This document shows positions 1 to 8,465 of a stretch of 64,000 nucleotides of DNA, piece by piece. Every line of letters starts with the position of its first letter. The stretch's first letter is position 1. The position numbers and the translations under genes are program-made. The notes below the pieces were generated by a model that was not told the DNA's origin, ran no database searches, and saw nothing but the letters and a program-made list of their open reading frames with translations. The stretch comes from Knoellia koreensis (GTDB lineage: Bacteria > Actinomycetota > Actinomycetes > Actinomycetales > Dermatophilaceae), in the NCBI RefSeq assembly GCF_013041615.1, contig NZ_JABEPQ010000002.1:620001-684000 (forward strand), read 5' to 3'.

Positions 1-465
1 CGCGTTGAACCCGGCGCTCTGCGCGGCGACGACGAGCCCGACGAAGACCATGACCCCACCGACGAGCAGCACGCGCGTGGCGTCGCGCTCCTCGGAGGCG
101 GCCTTGGCCTTGGCGGGGTCGGGCACCCGTGCAGCAGCCTGCGGGTCGGCCGGGTCGATGGTGGTGATGCCGCCACCGATGACCCCGCCGCGCGACTGCG
201 GGCTGAGCGCCCACAGGAACACGTAGGCCACGAGACCGGCGCCAGTGGGGATGCACGACAGCACGAACCCGATCCGGACCCACCGCACCGGCCAGCCGAG
301 GTGCTCCGCCAGCCCGGCGGAGACACCGGCGATGACCCTGCCCTCGGCGGGTCGGGCGTACACGCGTCGCGGCCGCGCGCTGGCGGCAGCGGTCGTGGTC
401 GTTGCGGTGGTGGCGGCGGCCCTCCCCTCGGGTGCGGGTGCGGGCCGCTCGTACGGAGTCGGCAT
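1..465 (-). CDS. PspC-domain membrane protein, probable sensor histidine kinase (N-terminal part only)
   Basis: The minus strand is open from an ATG at 465 to the window edge (155 codons), so the C-terminus is missing. The first 35 residues are Pro/Ala/Thr-rich. Next comes a PspC domain with RVIAGVSAGLAEHLG at about residues 42-56, then hydrophobic segments near 65-90 and 135-150. PspC domains occur in envelope-stress proteins. In actinobacteria this arrangement often continues into a histidine-kinase ATPase domain paired with a LuxR-type response regulator. That continuation is inferred because it lies outside the window. The gene diverges from the PspC/LiaF-like gene at 591 and shares a 125-bp promoter region with it. 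Confidence 0.75.
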   Translation of the reverse strand, partial: MPTPYERPAPAPEGRAAATTATTTTAAASARPRRVYARPAEGRVIAGVSAGLAEHLGWPVRWVRIGFVLSCIPTGAGLVAYVFLWALSPQSRGGVIGGGITTIDPADPQAAARVPDPAKAKAASEERDATRVLLVGGVMVFVGLVVAAQSAGFNA

Positions 466-527
466 GCACTCATCCTGACGCACGCCGCCGCCGATTCCGA
501 ACGATCCCGGGGTCCTCGGGGGTCTCA

Positions 528-552
528 TCAGGGTCGGTTCAGGGTCGACCCT
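528..552. promoter_or_regulatory. Tandem TCAGGGTCG repeats between divergent PspC genes
   Basis: TCAGGGTCG occurs at 528-536 and again at 539-547, exactly 11 bp apart, about one helical turn. The second copy runs into GACCCT, making a 12-bp palindrome AGGGTCGACCCT at 541-552. It lies 40 to 60 bp upstream of the right-hand gene and within the shared divergent promoter region. This fits a dimeric response-regulator operator, but the regulator is not in the window and I have not identified promoter elements. Confidence 0.4.
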
Positions 553-590
553 CATGGCAGCGCCGCACGCCCGGCGACACGATGGTTGGC

Positions 591-1961
591 ATGACGCAGA
601 ACCCCGGGCCCGCCATGGCGCCCACGAACGACACGAGCGGCCTCGACCGCTTCTTCGGCTGGCTGAGGTCGATGGACCTGCGCCGCGACGGCGACGACAA
701 GTGGATCGCGGGCGTGTGCTCCGGCATCGCCCGACGACTGGGCATCGACCCCATCGTGGTCCGCGCGGCCGTGGTGCTGCTGGTGATCCTGGGCGGGCTC
801 GGGTTCACGATCTACCTCGTCGCGTGGGCCTTCATCCCCAATGACAAGGACGAGGTCGTCGCCGAGCGTGCAGTGCGCGGCGGCGACGTCCTGGGCATCA
901 TCCTGCTGGTCGTCATCGCCCTGTCCCTGTTCGGCGGGCTCGGGTTCGCCGGCGACAACGGCGGGTTCGTCTGGTTCTGGTGGGTGCTGCTGCCGGTCGG
1001 GGTCGTCGTCTGGCTCGTGACCCGCAACCGCCGGCCCGGGCAGATGCGCCACGCGGCCGGCCAGGCAGCCCAGTGGACCCACCAGGCGAGCGACCGCGTC
1101 GCCGCCGCGTCGGTCGAGCTCGGCGAACGCGCCGAGCAGTGGAGCGCGAACCGCGGCAGCGCACCTGCCGACACCCCAGCCGGACCGTATGCCGCGCCCC
1201 CCTCCGCCGGGCCGGCATACGGTCCACCAGCCCAGCCACCGGCCCCACCGGCGTCCACCGCGCCCGGGTCGCCCCGGACGCCTCCGCCCCCGCGGCCCCC
1301 GCGACGCCGGTCGGCCGGGTTCGTCGGAGCCGTCCTCGTCGGCGGCCTCGCACTCGCGGCATACGGCCTCACCCTCTGGCTGCACGACAACGGCAACTGG
1401 GCCGGCAGCGACGAGACCGTCGCACTCGCCGTCGCGCTGGGTGTCGTCGGCATCGCGCTCGTCGGTCTGGGGCTGGCCGGTTTCCGTGCCGGTCTCACAG
1501 GCTTCCTTGCCGTGCTGCTCGCCCTGACGACCTGGGCCGCCTCGGTGGTGCCGGACCTGAGCTTCGGGGGCGGCGTCGGCGACCGCGTGTGGCGACCGAC
1601 GGCGACCGACACCACCAAGTCCTACCGGCTCGGCGTCGGGTCCGGCGAGGTCGACCTGAGCAACCTGCCGAACGACCCCACGACACCGGCGCAGGTCAAG
1701 GCCAACGTCGGGATCGGTGAGGTGAAGGTGCGCGTGCCGGCCGACCTCACCGTCCAGGTGCGCAGCACCGTCGGCGTCGGTGACATCTCCCAGACCCGTG
1801 CCGACCGGACCTTCGACACCGACCCGTTCACCGACACCACCAGCAGCACCGACAGCGACCGACCCAACGTCAGCACCGTGCAGACCTTCGGTGACGGCAA
1901 CCCCGACGTCGTCGTCACCGCACACGTCGGCATCGGCCAGATCGTCATCGGCAAGGAGTGA
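591..1961 (+). CDS. PspC domain protein with LiaF-like C-terminal domain
   Basis: A 456-residue membrane protein. An N-terminal PspC domain (about 33-92, with WIAGVCSGIARRLGIDP and a hydrophobic segment) is followed by further membrane segments near 100-145. A Pro/Ala-rich linker (about 190-240), three more hydrophobic segments (about 243-335) and a soluble C-terminal domain follow. The C-terminal domain has repeated GVGSGEVDL, GIGEVKV and GIGQIVIG strands, as in LiaF-type sensors of cell-envelope stress. Start ATG 591 is preferred; an in-frame ATG at 582 is equally possible and neither has a strong ribosome site. It probably works with the divergent PspC kinase and the small membrane protein that starts 5 bp downstream. 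Confidence 0.75.
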   Translation: MTQNPGPAMAPTNDTSGLDRFFGWLRSMDLRRDGDDKWIAGVCSGIARRLGIDPIVVRAAVVLLVILGGLGFTIYLVAWAFIPNDKDEVVAERAVRGGDVLGIILLVVIALSLFGGLGFAGDNGGFVWFWWVLLPVGVVVWLVTRNRRPGQMRHAAGQAAQWTHQASDRVAAASVELGERAEQWSANRGSAPADTPAGPYAAPPSAGPAYGPPAQPPAPPASTAPGSPRTPPPPRPPRRRSAGFVGAVLVGGLALAAYGLTLWLHDNGNWAGSDETVALAVALGVVGIALVGLGLAGFRAGLTGFLAVLLALTTWAASVVPDLSFGGGVGDRVWRPTATDTTKSYRLGVGSGEVDLSNLPNDPTTPAQVKANVGIGEVKVRVPADLTVQVRSTVGVGDISQTRADRTFDTDPFTDTTSSTDSDRPNVSTVQTFGDGNPDVVVTAHVGIGQIVIGKE

Positions 1962-1966
1962 GACCC

Positions 1967-2464
1967 ATGACCACCAACAACACCCCGGAGCCGGGCACCC
2001 CGGACCACTCGCAGAAGGACGCCACCGAGAGCATCGACGCGACGCACACCGACGCGGGCAGCACCGAGCGCACCGAGCCGCTGGACACCCAGCTCCTCGG
2101 TGCGCGCGAGGACGAGGACGCGACCAGCACGCACGACGACGACGCAACGACGTGGGCTCCAGCACAGATTCCCGTGCAGCACAACGCTTCCGGCTCCATG
2201 GGCGACGACTCGGCCACCGAGACCCAAACGCACGAGCCGGTGATCGCGCCCGTTCCGGAGCGCCCCACCGGACCCCACCTGCCGCCGCTGCTGCTCGGAG
2301 TCATCTGCCTCGCGGTCGCCGGGCTCGCGCTCTGGCAGGAGCTGGCCGACGTGTCGATCGACTGGGGCAACGTGGGCCCGCTCGGCATCGTCGTCGTGGG
2401 CGCTGTGCTGGTGGTGCTCGGGCTCATCGGGCTGCTGGGCAACCGCCGCCGCAGCACCACCTGA
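1967..2464 (+). CDS. Small membrane protein of unknown function, downstream of PspC/LiaF-like gene
   Basis: 165 residues. The first 100 are acidic, Thr/Asp/Glu-rich and probably unstructured. Two hydrophobic helices follow (about 105-123 and 135-157), ending in a basic NRRRSTT tail. AAGGAG at 1953-1958 lies 8 nt before ATG 1967, which decides this start over the upstream GTG at 1958. It begins 5 bp after the stop of the PspC/LiaF-like gene and is almost certainly co-transcribed, so a role as a small partner in the same envelope-stress module is likely. I do not recognise the family. Confidence 0.7.
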   Translation: MTTNNTPEPGTPDHSQKDATESIDATHTDAGSTERTEPLDTQLLGAREDEDATSTHDDDATTWAPAQIPVQHNASGSMGDDSATETQTHEPVIAPVPERPTGPHLPPLLLGVICLAVAGLALWQELADVSIDWGNVGPLGIVVVGAVLVVLGLIGLLGNRRRSTT

Positions 2465-2471
2465 GCCGAGG

Positions 2472-3188
2472 TCAGGAGTCGAGCCAGCGGTGCAGGTGCG
2501 CCGCGAAGGACCGGGTGAGCGTGTACCGGCCGAGGTCCTCGCGACGCACCCAGGCCACCCCGGCCGTCGACCCACCCACGTCGTGCACGACCGGGTCCGA
2601 CGGATCGGGGCACCACGCGGCATACACGATCCGCACGGCGTGGAAGTCCTCGAGCCGTCCACTCGGTGCCCGGCCCACCCAGTGCTGGGTGCGGACGTCG
2701 ATGAGCCGCTCGCCCTCGACCCACTGTCCGCTCTCCTCCCAGACCTCGCGACGCAGGCCGGCGAGCGGTGACTCGCCGGGGTCGAGCCCGCCACCGGGCA
2801 GGGTCCAGCGGCCGGGTGCGGAGGTCAGCTCGGAGAGCTCGGTGAGCAGCACCCCGCGCTCGCTCGTGACGACGCCGTATGCCGCGGTGCGCTGGTAGGG
2901 CTGCGCCACCTCGCCGGGCTCGACGACCAGGCCCGGGTCGCGTGGGGCAGGCCGCCTCGGCGCATGGACGGGTGTCGCCGCGGTCACGGCATACCGCAGC
3001 TCGAGCCCGCCCGGCACCTCGCTGACGGAGTCGACGTGGAGCACCGCCCAGCCGCGCCGCGAGAGCTCGGTCGTCGGGTCGGCGCCGTGGTGCAGCACGA
3101 ACCGCGTGACCTCCCGTTCCCCCGAGCGCCCCACGACCGTGAGCTGTCGGCCGGCATCGCCCGTCGCGTCCGCCGTCACGTCCGTCAC
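2472..3188 (-). CDS. NUDIX hydrolase
   Basis: 238 residues. The NUDIX box is complete at about 133-155 (GGLDPGE, seven residues, then REVWEESG), so metal-dependent hydrolysis of a nucleoside-diphosphate derivative is expected; the substrate cannot be read. The roughly 100 residues before the NUDIX fold are an extra N-terminal region. The start is GTG 3188, which overlaps the TGA of the upstream glycosyltransferase (GTGA) and implies translational coupling. A longer reading frame starting at 3278 lies inside that gene and is rejected. The 3' end faces the plus-strand gene ending at 2464 with 7 bp between them. Confidence 0.8.
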   Translation of the reverse strand: MTDVTADATGDAGRQLTVVGRSGEREVTRFVLHHGADPTTELSRRGWAVLHVDSVSEVPGGLELRYAVTAATPVHAPRRPAPRDPGLVVEPGEVAQPYQRTAAYGVVTSERGVLLTELSELTSAPGRWTLPGGGLDPGESPLAGLRREVWEESGQWVEGERLIDVRTQHWVGRAPSGRLEDFHAVRIVYAAWCPDPSDPVVHDVGGSTAGVAWVRREDLGRYTLTRSFAAHLHRWLDS

Positions 3189-4348
3189 GAGGCACCCGCC
3201 CGGCGGTACTCCTCCTCGGCGAGGGCGGCCACCTCGGTCCAGGACTGGGTCGGCGCGACCGACCGGTTGTGGGTGCACAGGCGCAACCGCAGCTCGTGGT
3301 CGGTGACGAGGTGGGCCAGGTTGCGGGCGAGCTGGTCGTCGTCGGCGCCCAGCAACCCGTTGACGCCGTCGACGACGAAGTCACCGACGCCCGTGTCACG
3401 CCGGGCCACCACCGGCAACCCGCTGGTGCGCGCCTCGAGCGCGGCGATGCCGAAGGCCTCGAGGCGCGCCGGCGTCAGGTAGACGTCGCTGGCCCAGTAC
3501 CGCTCCTTGAGCTCCTCGCGGTCGACCCGCCCCGGCAGGGACACCCAGTCGCCCATGTCGTGGCGTTCGACGAACCGCTCGAGCCGCCGCCGTTCCGGCC
3601 CGTCCCCGAACAGCGTCAGCCGCATGGCGGCGTCGGCCGGCGCGAGCTGGCGGGCCCGGTGGGCGACCCGCAGCACCGCGAGGGGGCGCTTGCGGGCGGC
3701 GAACCGCATGGCGGCTACCACCTCGACCGGGCGCGCAGGTGAGGCGGCCGCGGAAGCCGTGTCGGCGGCATACCCCGACGCCTGTCCGGCCATCGGCCGC
3801 CGCCAGTGGTCGACGTCGATTCCGTTGGGCAGCACGGAAATTGGGCTCGACCTGCCCACCACCGCACGCAGGTCCTCCGCCGCGATGCTGGACACGGCGG
3901 AGACTGCGGCACCCCGCTCGGCCCACCGACGCGCATGCCCGAGGGCGCGGAAGACGGGTGCCGACCGCTCCATCAGGCAGTGCCAGGTGATCGCGGTGGG
4001 CAGGCCGATCCCGAGCGCCACACCCGCCAGGTCGGTCGCGAAGGGGCTCACCACACCCATGTGCACGTGCGCCACGTCGAAGCCGCCGGTCTGGAGCCGG
4101 CGCCGCACCTCCGGGGGTGCGAGCGGGTTGACCGGCAGCTCCCACGGCAGCCGGATCGCCATGCGGTGCACCGGGATGCCGTCGACATCCTCGATCACGC
4201 CGTGGCGCTGTCCCTGGCTGCCGGGGGTCGCGGTGAAGACCTCGACCTCGTGGCCGCGCGCGACGAGGTGGGCGGCGAGGTCGTGCGTCTGGACCTCGAT
4301 CCCACCGAGGCGGGGGAGGTAACAGTCCGTCAGCAGGGCCACCTTCAC
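3185..4348 (-). CDS. GT4-family glycosyltransferase
   Basis: 387 residues, a retaining GT-B glycosyltransferase. The N-terminal domain begins VALLTDCYLPRLGGIE, with the glycine-rich loop typical of GT4 enzymes. The C-terminal domain carries the EX7E nucleotide-sugar motif as EAFGIAALE (297-305). GTG 4348 is chosen because the family N-terminus begins there; upstream sequence would run into the divergent deacetylase gene. Substrates are unknown. Its divergent neighbour is a PIG-L deacetylase, the same pairing of activities (GT4 then PIG-L) seen in mycothiol (MshA/MshB) and GPI (PIG-A/PIG-L) synthesis. It is coupled to the NUDIX gene by a GTGA overlap. Confidence 0.8.
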   Translation of the reverse strand: MKVALLTDCYLPRLGGIEVQTHDLAAHLVARGHEVEVFTATPGSQGQRHGVIEDVDGIPVHRMAIRLPWELPVNPLAPPEVRRRLQTGGFDVAHVHMGVVSPFATDLAGVALGIGLPTAITWHCLMERSAPVFRALGHARRWAERGAAVSAVSSIAAEDLRAVVGRSSPISVLPNGIDVDHWRRPMAGQASGYAADTASAAASPARPVEVVAAMRFAARKRPLAVLRVAHRARQLAPADAAMRLTLFGDGPERRRLERFVERHDMGDWVSLPGRVDREELKERYWASDVYLTPARLEAFGIAALEARTSGLPVVARRDTGVGDFVVDGVNGLLGADDDQLARNLAHLVTDHELRLRLCTHNRSVAPTQSWTEVAALAEEEYRRAGAS

Positions 4349-4382
4349 GGGGTCGAGCCTGCCATGCGACAGGATGGCGGTG

Positions 4383-5204
4383 ATGACCCGCACGCTCGTG
4401 GCCTTCCACGCCCACCCCGACGACGAAGCCCTCCTGACGTCGGGCACGCTGGCGCGCGCCGCCGCCGAGGGGCACCGGGTCGTGGTCGTCGTCGCCACCG
4501 ATGGCGACCTCGGGCTGACGTCGAGCGAGTATGCCGCGGGCGACAGCCTGGGGGCGCGTCGCCTCGCTGAGCTGCAGCGGTCCGCGGGGGTGCTCGGGGT
4601 GGCGCGTGTGGTCTACCTCGGGTACGCCGACAGCGGCTTGGGACCCGAGCTCCTCCCCGACCCGCCGGACCGGGTGCGGTTCGTGCGGGCGCCGGTGGAG
4701 GAGGCGGCAGCCCGGCTGGCCGCGGTGCTCGTCGAGGAGCAGGCCGACGTGCTGCTCACCTACGACCGCAAGGGCGGCTACGGGCACCGCGACCACGTGC
4801 GCGTGCACGAGGTGGGCGCGCGCGCAGCGGCCGTCGCCGGCACGGCGCGCGTGCTCCAGGCCACCGTGCCGCGCGACACCATCGCGCGGGCGGTGCGGCT
4901 CGTCGCGCGGTTCTACCGGTTCCTGCCCGAGTTCGACCTCGAGGGCTTCTGCGCGTCGTTCAGTGCCCGGTCGGAGGTCACCCACCGCATCTCCGTGTGG
5001 CGGTATGCCGCGCAGAAGCGCGCGTCGATGCGCGCGCACGCGTCGCAGGCCGCAGCCGACAACGGGGCGGACCGCACGCTGGCCGCGTTCCTGCGGATCC
5101 CGCGGCCGCTGTTCGACGTGGTGTTCGGGCGGGAGTGGTTCGTCGACCCGGCGCACCCTGCCGGCGCACCGGTCAGCCACGACGTCTTCGCGGGACTGTC
5201 GTGA
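4383..5204 (+). CDS. PIG-L/LmbE-family deacetylase
   Basis: 273 residues. The zinc-binding AHPDDE motif is at 10-15 and the second metal-ligand/catalytic motif HRDH at 135-138, so this should be an active zinc-dependent N-deacetylase of N-acetylated sugars. It is not the mycothiol amidase Mca, which is present separately at 57941-58876. ATG 4383 is preferred, with AGGA 8 nt upstream; ATG 4374 and GTG 4380 are alternatives. The gene shares a 34-bp divergent promoter region with the GT4 glycosyltransferase, and its TGA overlaps the GTG of the next gene. Confidence 0.8.
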   Translation: MTRTLVAFHAHPDDEALLTSGTLARAAAEGHRVVVVVATDGDLGLTSSEYAAGDSLGARRLAELQRSAGVLGVARVVYLGYADSGLGPELLPDPPDRVRFVRAPVEEAAARLAAVLVEEQADVLLTYDRKGGYGHRDHVRVHEVGARAAAVAGTARVLQATVPRDTIARAVRLVARFYRFLPEFDLEGFCASFSARSEVTHRISVWRYAAQKRASMRAHASQAAADNGADRTLAAFLRIPRPLFDVVFGREWFVDPAHPAGAPVSHDVFAGLS

Positions 5205-6289
5205 GCGACGTGGGGGCGGAGATGACGCGCGACGGACGAGGTCTGGGATCCGACCCCGCCGCCGGGCCGAAGGCGTCACGGCTGCGGCGCGTCGTCCAGG
5301 CCGTCGTGGGCCTTGGGATCGCGGTGGCCCTGCTCGTGTGGGGCGTGCCGTACTTCGGGCACACGACCTGGCCCGAGATCTGGTCGATCCTGCGCACCGT
5401 GCCGACCTCCAGGGCGCTGCTGCTCCTGCTCGGCGTGGTGGTGGGGCTGTACTGCTACACCTTCACGCTCACCGGATCGATGCGCGGACTTCGGCACTGG
5501 CAGGCCCTCATCGTCAATGTCGCCGGGTCCTCGGTCGGCAACCTGCTGCCCGGCGGCGGGGCGGCCGGTCTGGCCGCGACCTACACGATCTGCCGCTCGT
5601 GGGGGTTTTCGCGCCGTGCCATCTCGACCTCCGCCATCGTCACCGGCGTCTGGAACGTGCTGTCCCGCATGGCCCTTCCCGTCATCGCGATCGTCGGCCT
5701 GCTCGCCGGGCGCGACTCCGACGTCCCTGGCGCCCTCGCCGACGCCGCGGTGGGCGCGGCCGTCACGGGCGCGCTGGTACTCACCGCGTTCGTGGCGATC
5801 ATCGCTTCCGAACGCGCAGCGATCGCCATCGGCCAGACCATCGACAAGGTCGTCGGCCGGTTGTGGAAGCGCCGCAGCATGAGCGTCCGCTCCCTGGTGG
5901 TCGACCTGCGCGCCCGGATCAACGACGTCGTCCGCACCGGCTGGCTGAGCATGACGCTCGGGCTCGTGGGCTTCTTCGGGATCTACTACCTGCTGTTCCT
6001 CCTGTGCATGAAGTCGACCGGCGTCCAGCTGCCCTACGGCCAGCTGTTCGCGGCATACGCCATCGGCCGGCTGCTCACGGCCGTCGGGATCACGCCCGGT
6101 GGCATGGGCGTCACCGAGTCGGCGACGACCGCCGCGCTCGTCGCGTGGGGAGCCGCGTCGACCGAGGCCGCCGCAGGAGTACTCCTTTTCTCGCTGTTCA
6201 CCCACTTCATGGAGGTGCCCCTCGGCGCCCTCGGCTGGCTCGCGTGGTCGCTGAGTCCGAAGAAGGAACCGGACGAGGAACCCCCATGA
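5201..6289 (+). CDS. Flippase-like integral membrane protein (UPF0104 / LPG-synthase transmembrane family)
   Basis: 362 residues with about eight hydrophobic helices and the pattern of the UPF0104/AglD-type family: VAGSSVGNLLPGGGAAG in the middle and GITPGGMGVTESA near the C-terminus. Members of this family are membrane parts of lipid-modifying enzymes or putative flippases; no catalytic domain is fused here. GTG 5201 overlaps the deacetylase stop (GTGA), and its own stop overlaps the next gene (ATGA), so the three genes form one coupled unit. In this context it may move or present a glycolipid made by the adjacent glycosyltransferase and deacetylase. Confidence 0.75.
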   Translation: MSDVGAEMTRDGRGLGSDPAAGPKASRLRRVVQAVVGLGIAVALLVWGVPYFGHTTWPEIWSILRTVPTSRALLLLLGVVVGLYCYTFTLTGSMRGLRHWQALIVNVAGSSVGNLLPGGGAAGLAATYTICRSWGFSRRAISTSAIVTGVWNVLSRMALPVIAIVGLLAGRDSDVPGALADAAVGAAVTGALVLTAFVAIIASERAAIAIGQTIDKVVGRLWKRRSMSVRSLVVDLRARINDVVRTGWLSMTLGLVGFFGIYYLLFLLCMKSTGVQLPYGQLFAAYAIGRLLTAVGITPGGMGVTESATTAALVAWGAASTEAAAGVLLFSLFTHFMEVPLGALGWLAWSLSPKKEPDEEPP

Positions 6290-6720
6290 GCCCGGACTCG
6301 ACGGACGGGGACGCCCGCCGCGGGCGCGACGCCGCCGACTGGCAGATCGCGGCGCAGGCCCGACGCCGTGAGCAGGAGGCGGCGCGGGCCCAACCGCTCA
6401 TCGACCGGTTCGTGGCCGACGCGAAGGCGGCCGGCATCGCCCCGGTCGAGCTCACCGCGCGGCCGTGGTCGGGCGGCGGCCGCTACCGCACCGGCATCCA
6501 GGGCTGGTACCTCAAGCGTGACCGGTCCATCGGGATCGGCGAGGACGGCGGCTACTACCTGCTCGTCGTGGCACCGACCAGGTTCGGCCGGTTCCGACGG
6601 GTCGACGTGAGCCCGACCGACCCGCCGCTCCAGGTCGGCGAAGGAGCCCGCGACGGCGAGACCGGCCCGCTCGCGGAGTACCTCGCCCTGCGCCTCGCGG
6701 CCGGGCCCGACTTTCCCTGA
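6286..6720 (+). CDS. Small soluble protein of unknown function
   Basis: 144 residues with no signal peptide or membrane helix. The first 60 residues are charged and predicted helical (many Arg, Glu, Ala). The rest is a compact region with WYLKRDRSIGIGEDGGYYLL at about 75-94. The start overlaps the upstream stop (ATGA at 6286), so it is translationally coupled to the flippase-like gene. I do not recognise a family. The 81 bp that follow separate it from a convergent gene. Confidence 0.65.
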   Translation: MSPDSTDGDARRGRDAADWQIAAQARRREQEAARAQPLIDRFVADAKAAGIAPVELTARPWSGGGRYRTGIQGWYLKRDRSIGIGEDGGYYLLVVAPTRFGRFRRVDVSPTDPPLQVGEGARDGETGPLAEYLALRLAAGPDFP

Positions 6721-6801
6721 GGTCCGACGACCTCTGCCTGCACCGTCCGCGGCATTCGGCCGCTGGCCCGCGACCTCACACCACCGACAGGCGCCCGCCG
6801 C

Positions 6802-7635
6802 TCACGGCGACGGCCACGCGTGGGCCAGCACCGCGGCATACCGGTCGACGTCGGCCCGCGGGCCGTCGCTGAGGAGACGGAACGTCACCGCCCGCGCGAG
6901 GGCCAGTGCCGGTATGCCGTGGCTCCAGTCCGCGAGCGCGCGCACGTCCGCGCCCAGCCAGAGCACGGCATCGAGGACGCAGACGGCCTCGGCCCACAGC
7001 GGGGGGCGCCAGTAGGGCGCCAGGTCGATCACGACCGGGGTGCCGCTCGCGTCGAGCAGGACGTTGCCGGCGAGGTCGCCGTGGACCAGCTGGTCGTCGC
7101 CGAGCCGCACGTCCCCAACAGCTTCGACGACGTCCGCCGCCACCGCCAGGAGGTTGCTACGCGGGTCGTCCGGCGTTGCGGCAGAACGGATCTCGGCCGG
7201 CGTTGCGAACGCGATGCGTTCCGCTTCAGCCCAACGGTCCGTGCGCTGGTCGAGTCCCGCCGGCCGGGTCGGGAAGGCGACGGCGAGCTCGGCGTGCAGC
7301 AAGCGGCCGGTCGCGACGAGGACGTCGAGGTCGGTGCAGGCCGTGGTGTCGGGTTCGTAGCGGCTCGCCGCCCAGCCGTCGACGACCCACTCGCCGTCGC
7401 GGGCGGGCACCGGCATAGCCAGCCGGAGTGAGCGGCGCGGTCGCAGGTCGAGCCCGACCGCCATGCGGGCCACCGGCGGACACAGCCAGGACGCCGTGGC
7501 CGCGTCGCGACCCGGCGACAGGACGAGGTCTCCCGCGACGACGCTGGCTCCCTGGCCGCCGGGCAGTGGCCGGACGTCATCCGGCACGGCGAACAGGTCG
7601 AGCACCCGCTCCGACGGTCGTGTCGGCGCGGCCAC
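6802..7635 (-). CDS. TIGR02569-family kinase-like protein
   Basis: 277 residues. LVHGDLAGNVLLD at about 185-197 resembles the catalytic HxDxxxxN loop of aminoglycoside-phosphotransferase-type kinases, followed by VIDLAPYWRPPLWAEA, which is diagnostic of the actinobacterial TIGR02569 family as I remember it. The biochemical role is unknown. The GTG start is 2 bp after the gatD stop, so it is the third gene of a murT-gatD operon. In mycobacteria I recall this family beside moeB and helicase genes instead, so the location here is notable. Confidence 0.7.
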   Translation of the reverse strand: MAAPTRPSERVLDLFAVPDDVRPLPGGQGASVVAGDLVLSPGRDAATASWLCPPVARMAVGLDLRPRRSLRLAMPVPARDGEWVVDGWAASRYEPDTTACTDLDVLVATGRLLHAELAVAFPTRPAGLDQRTDRWAEAERIAFATPAEIRSAATPDDPRSNLLAVAADVVEAVGDVRLGDDQLVHGDLAGNVLLDASGTPVVIDLAPYWRPPLWAEAVCVLDAVLWLGADVRALADWSHGIPALALARAVTFRLLSDGPRADVDRYAAVLAHAWPSP

Positions 7636-7637
7636 GC

Positions 7638-8465
7638 TCAGCGCTTGACGAGCCGGCGCACCTGTCGGGTGCGCGCCTCGTCGGCCAGCCCGTCGTCCTG
7701 CGGCACGGGCTCGAAGGGGCGACCGGTGGCGAGCTTCGCGGCATACCCGATGAGCGCGTCAGCGAGCGCGGGGTTGGCGGGCAGGATCGGGCCGTGGAGG
7801 TAGGAACCGATGACGTTGCCTGTGCGCGCGCCCTCGGTGCGGTCGGTGCCGTTGTTGCCCTGTCCGGCGCGGACCGTGCCGAACGGCGCCTGCCCGTCGC
7901 CGAGAGTCGTTGAGCCGGAATGGTTCTCGTAGCCGACGACGTCGCCGAAATCGGTGCTGAGGACCACCGGGCCGATCATCCGCTTGGCGTTGCCCTGGGT
8001 GGTCACGTCGAGGATGCCGAGGCCGGGGAGCCGCTTGCCCTCCACGGTGATGAACGCGTTGCCGAAGAGCTGGTACATGCCGCAGATCATGAGCATGGGT
8101 GTGCCCGCGTCGGCCATCGAGCGCAGCCGGTCGGCGATGCGCTCGAGGTCGTCCTCGACCCGCACCTGGCCGGAGTCCTGGCCGCCACCGCCAAGGATGA
8201 GGTGCGCCTGCTCGGGGAACTCGCCACCGGGGTGGTGCTGGTGCACGACGGGCACGTAGCCGTGGCGGCGGATGCGGGCGGCGATGGCCCGGGTGTTGCC
8301 GAGGTCGCCGTAGATGCTCATCTCGCGCGGGTAGAGGTGGACGACGTGGATGACCCCCTTGCCCTCGTGGTCCGCGTCTGGGACGCGGGCGGAGGTCGCC
8401 GGTTCGCCGGGGATGGGGACGTCGCCCGGTATGCCGCCAGGCTGGGTCTCGTCGTGGGCGGTCAC
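7638..8465 (-). CDS. gatD: Lipid II isoglutaminyl synthase, glutamine amidotransferase subunit GatD
   Basis: 275 residues. A class I-type glutaminase with nucleophile Cys128 in MICGMYQLFG and a His near 240 in GSYLHGP. With MurT it amidates the alpha-carboxyl of D-Glu in the lipid II stem peptide, using ammonia from glutamine, at the cytoplasmic membrane. The order murT-gatD with overlapping GTGA (start GTG 8465) is the conserved arrangement. The first 35 residues are a charged, probably flexible extension. Confidence 0.93.
   Translation of the reverse strand: MTAHDETQPGGIPGDVPIPGEPATSARVPDADHEGKGVIHVVHLYPREMSIYGDLGNTRAIAARIRRHGYVPVVHQHHPGGEFPEQAHLILGGGGQDSGQVRVEDDLERIADRLRSMADAGTPMLMICGMYQLFGNAFITVEGKRLPGLGILDVTTQGNAKRMIGPVVLSTDFGDVVGYENHSGSTTLGDGQAPFGTVRAGQGNNGTDRTEGARTGNVIGSYLHGPILPANPALADALIGYAAKLATGRPFEPVPQDDGLADEARTRQVRRLVKR

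Noticed and set aside
552-2165. Long minus-strand open frame opposite the PspC/LiaF-like gene
   Set aside because: The plus strand carries recognisable PspC and LiaF-like domains; the antisense protein is Gly/Arg-rich low complexity without motifs.
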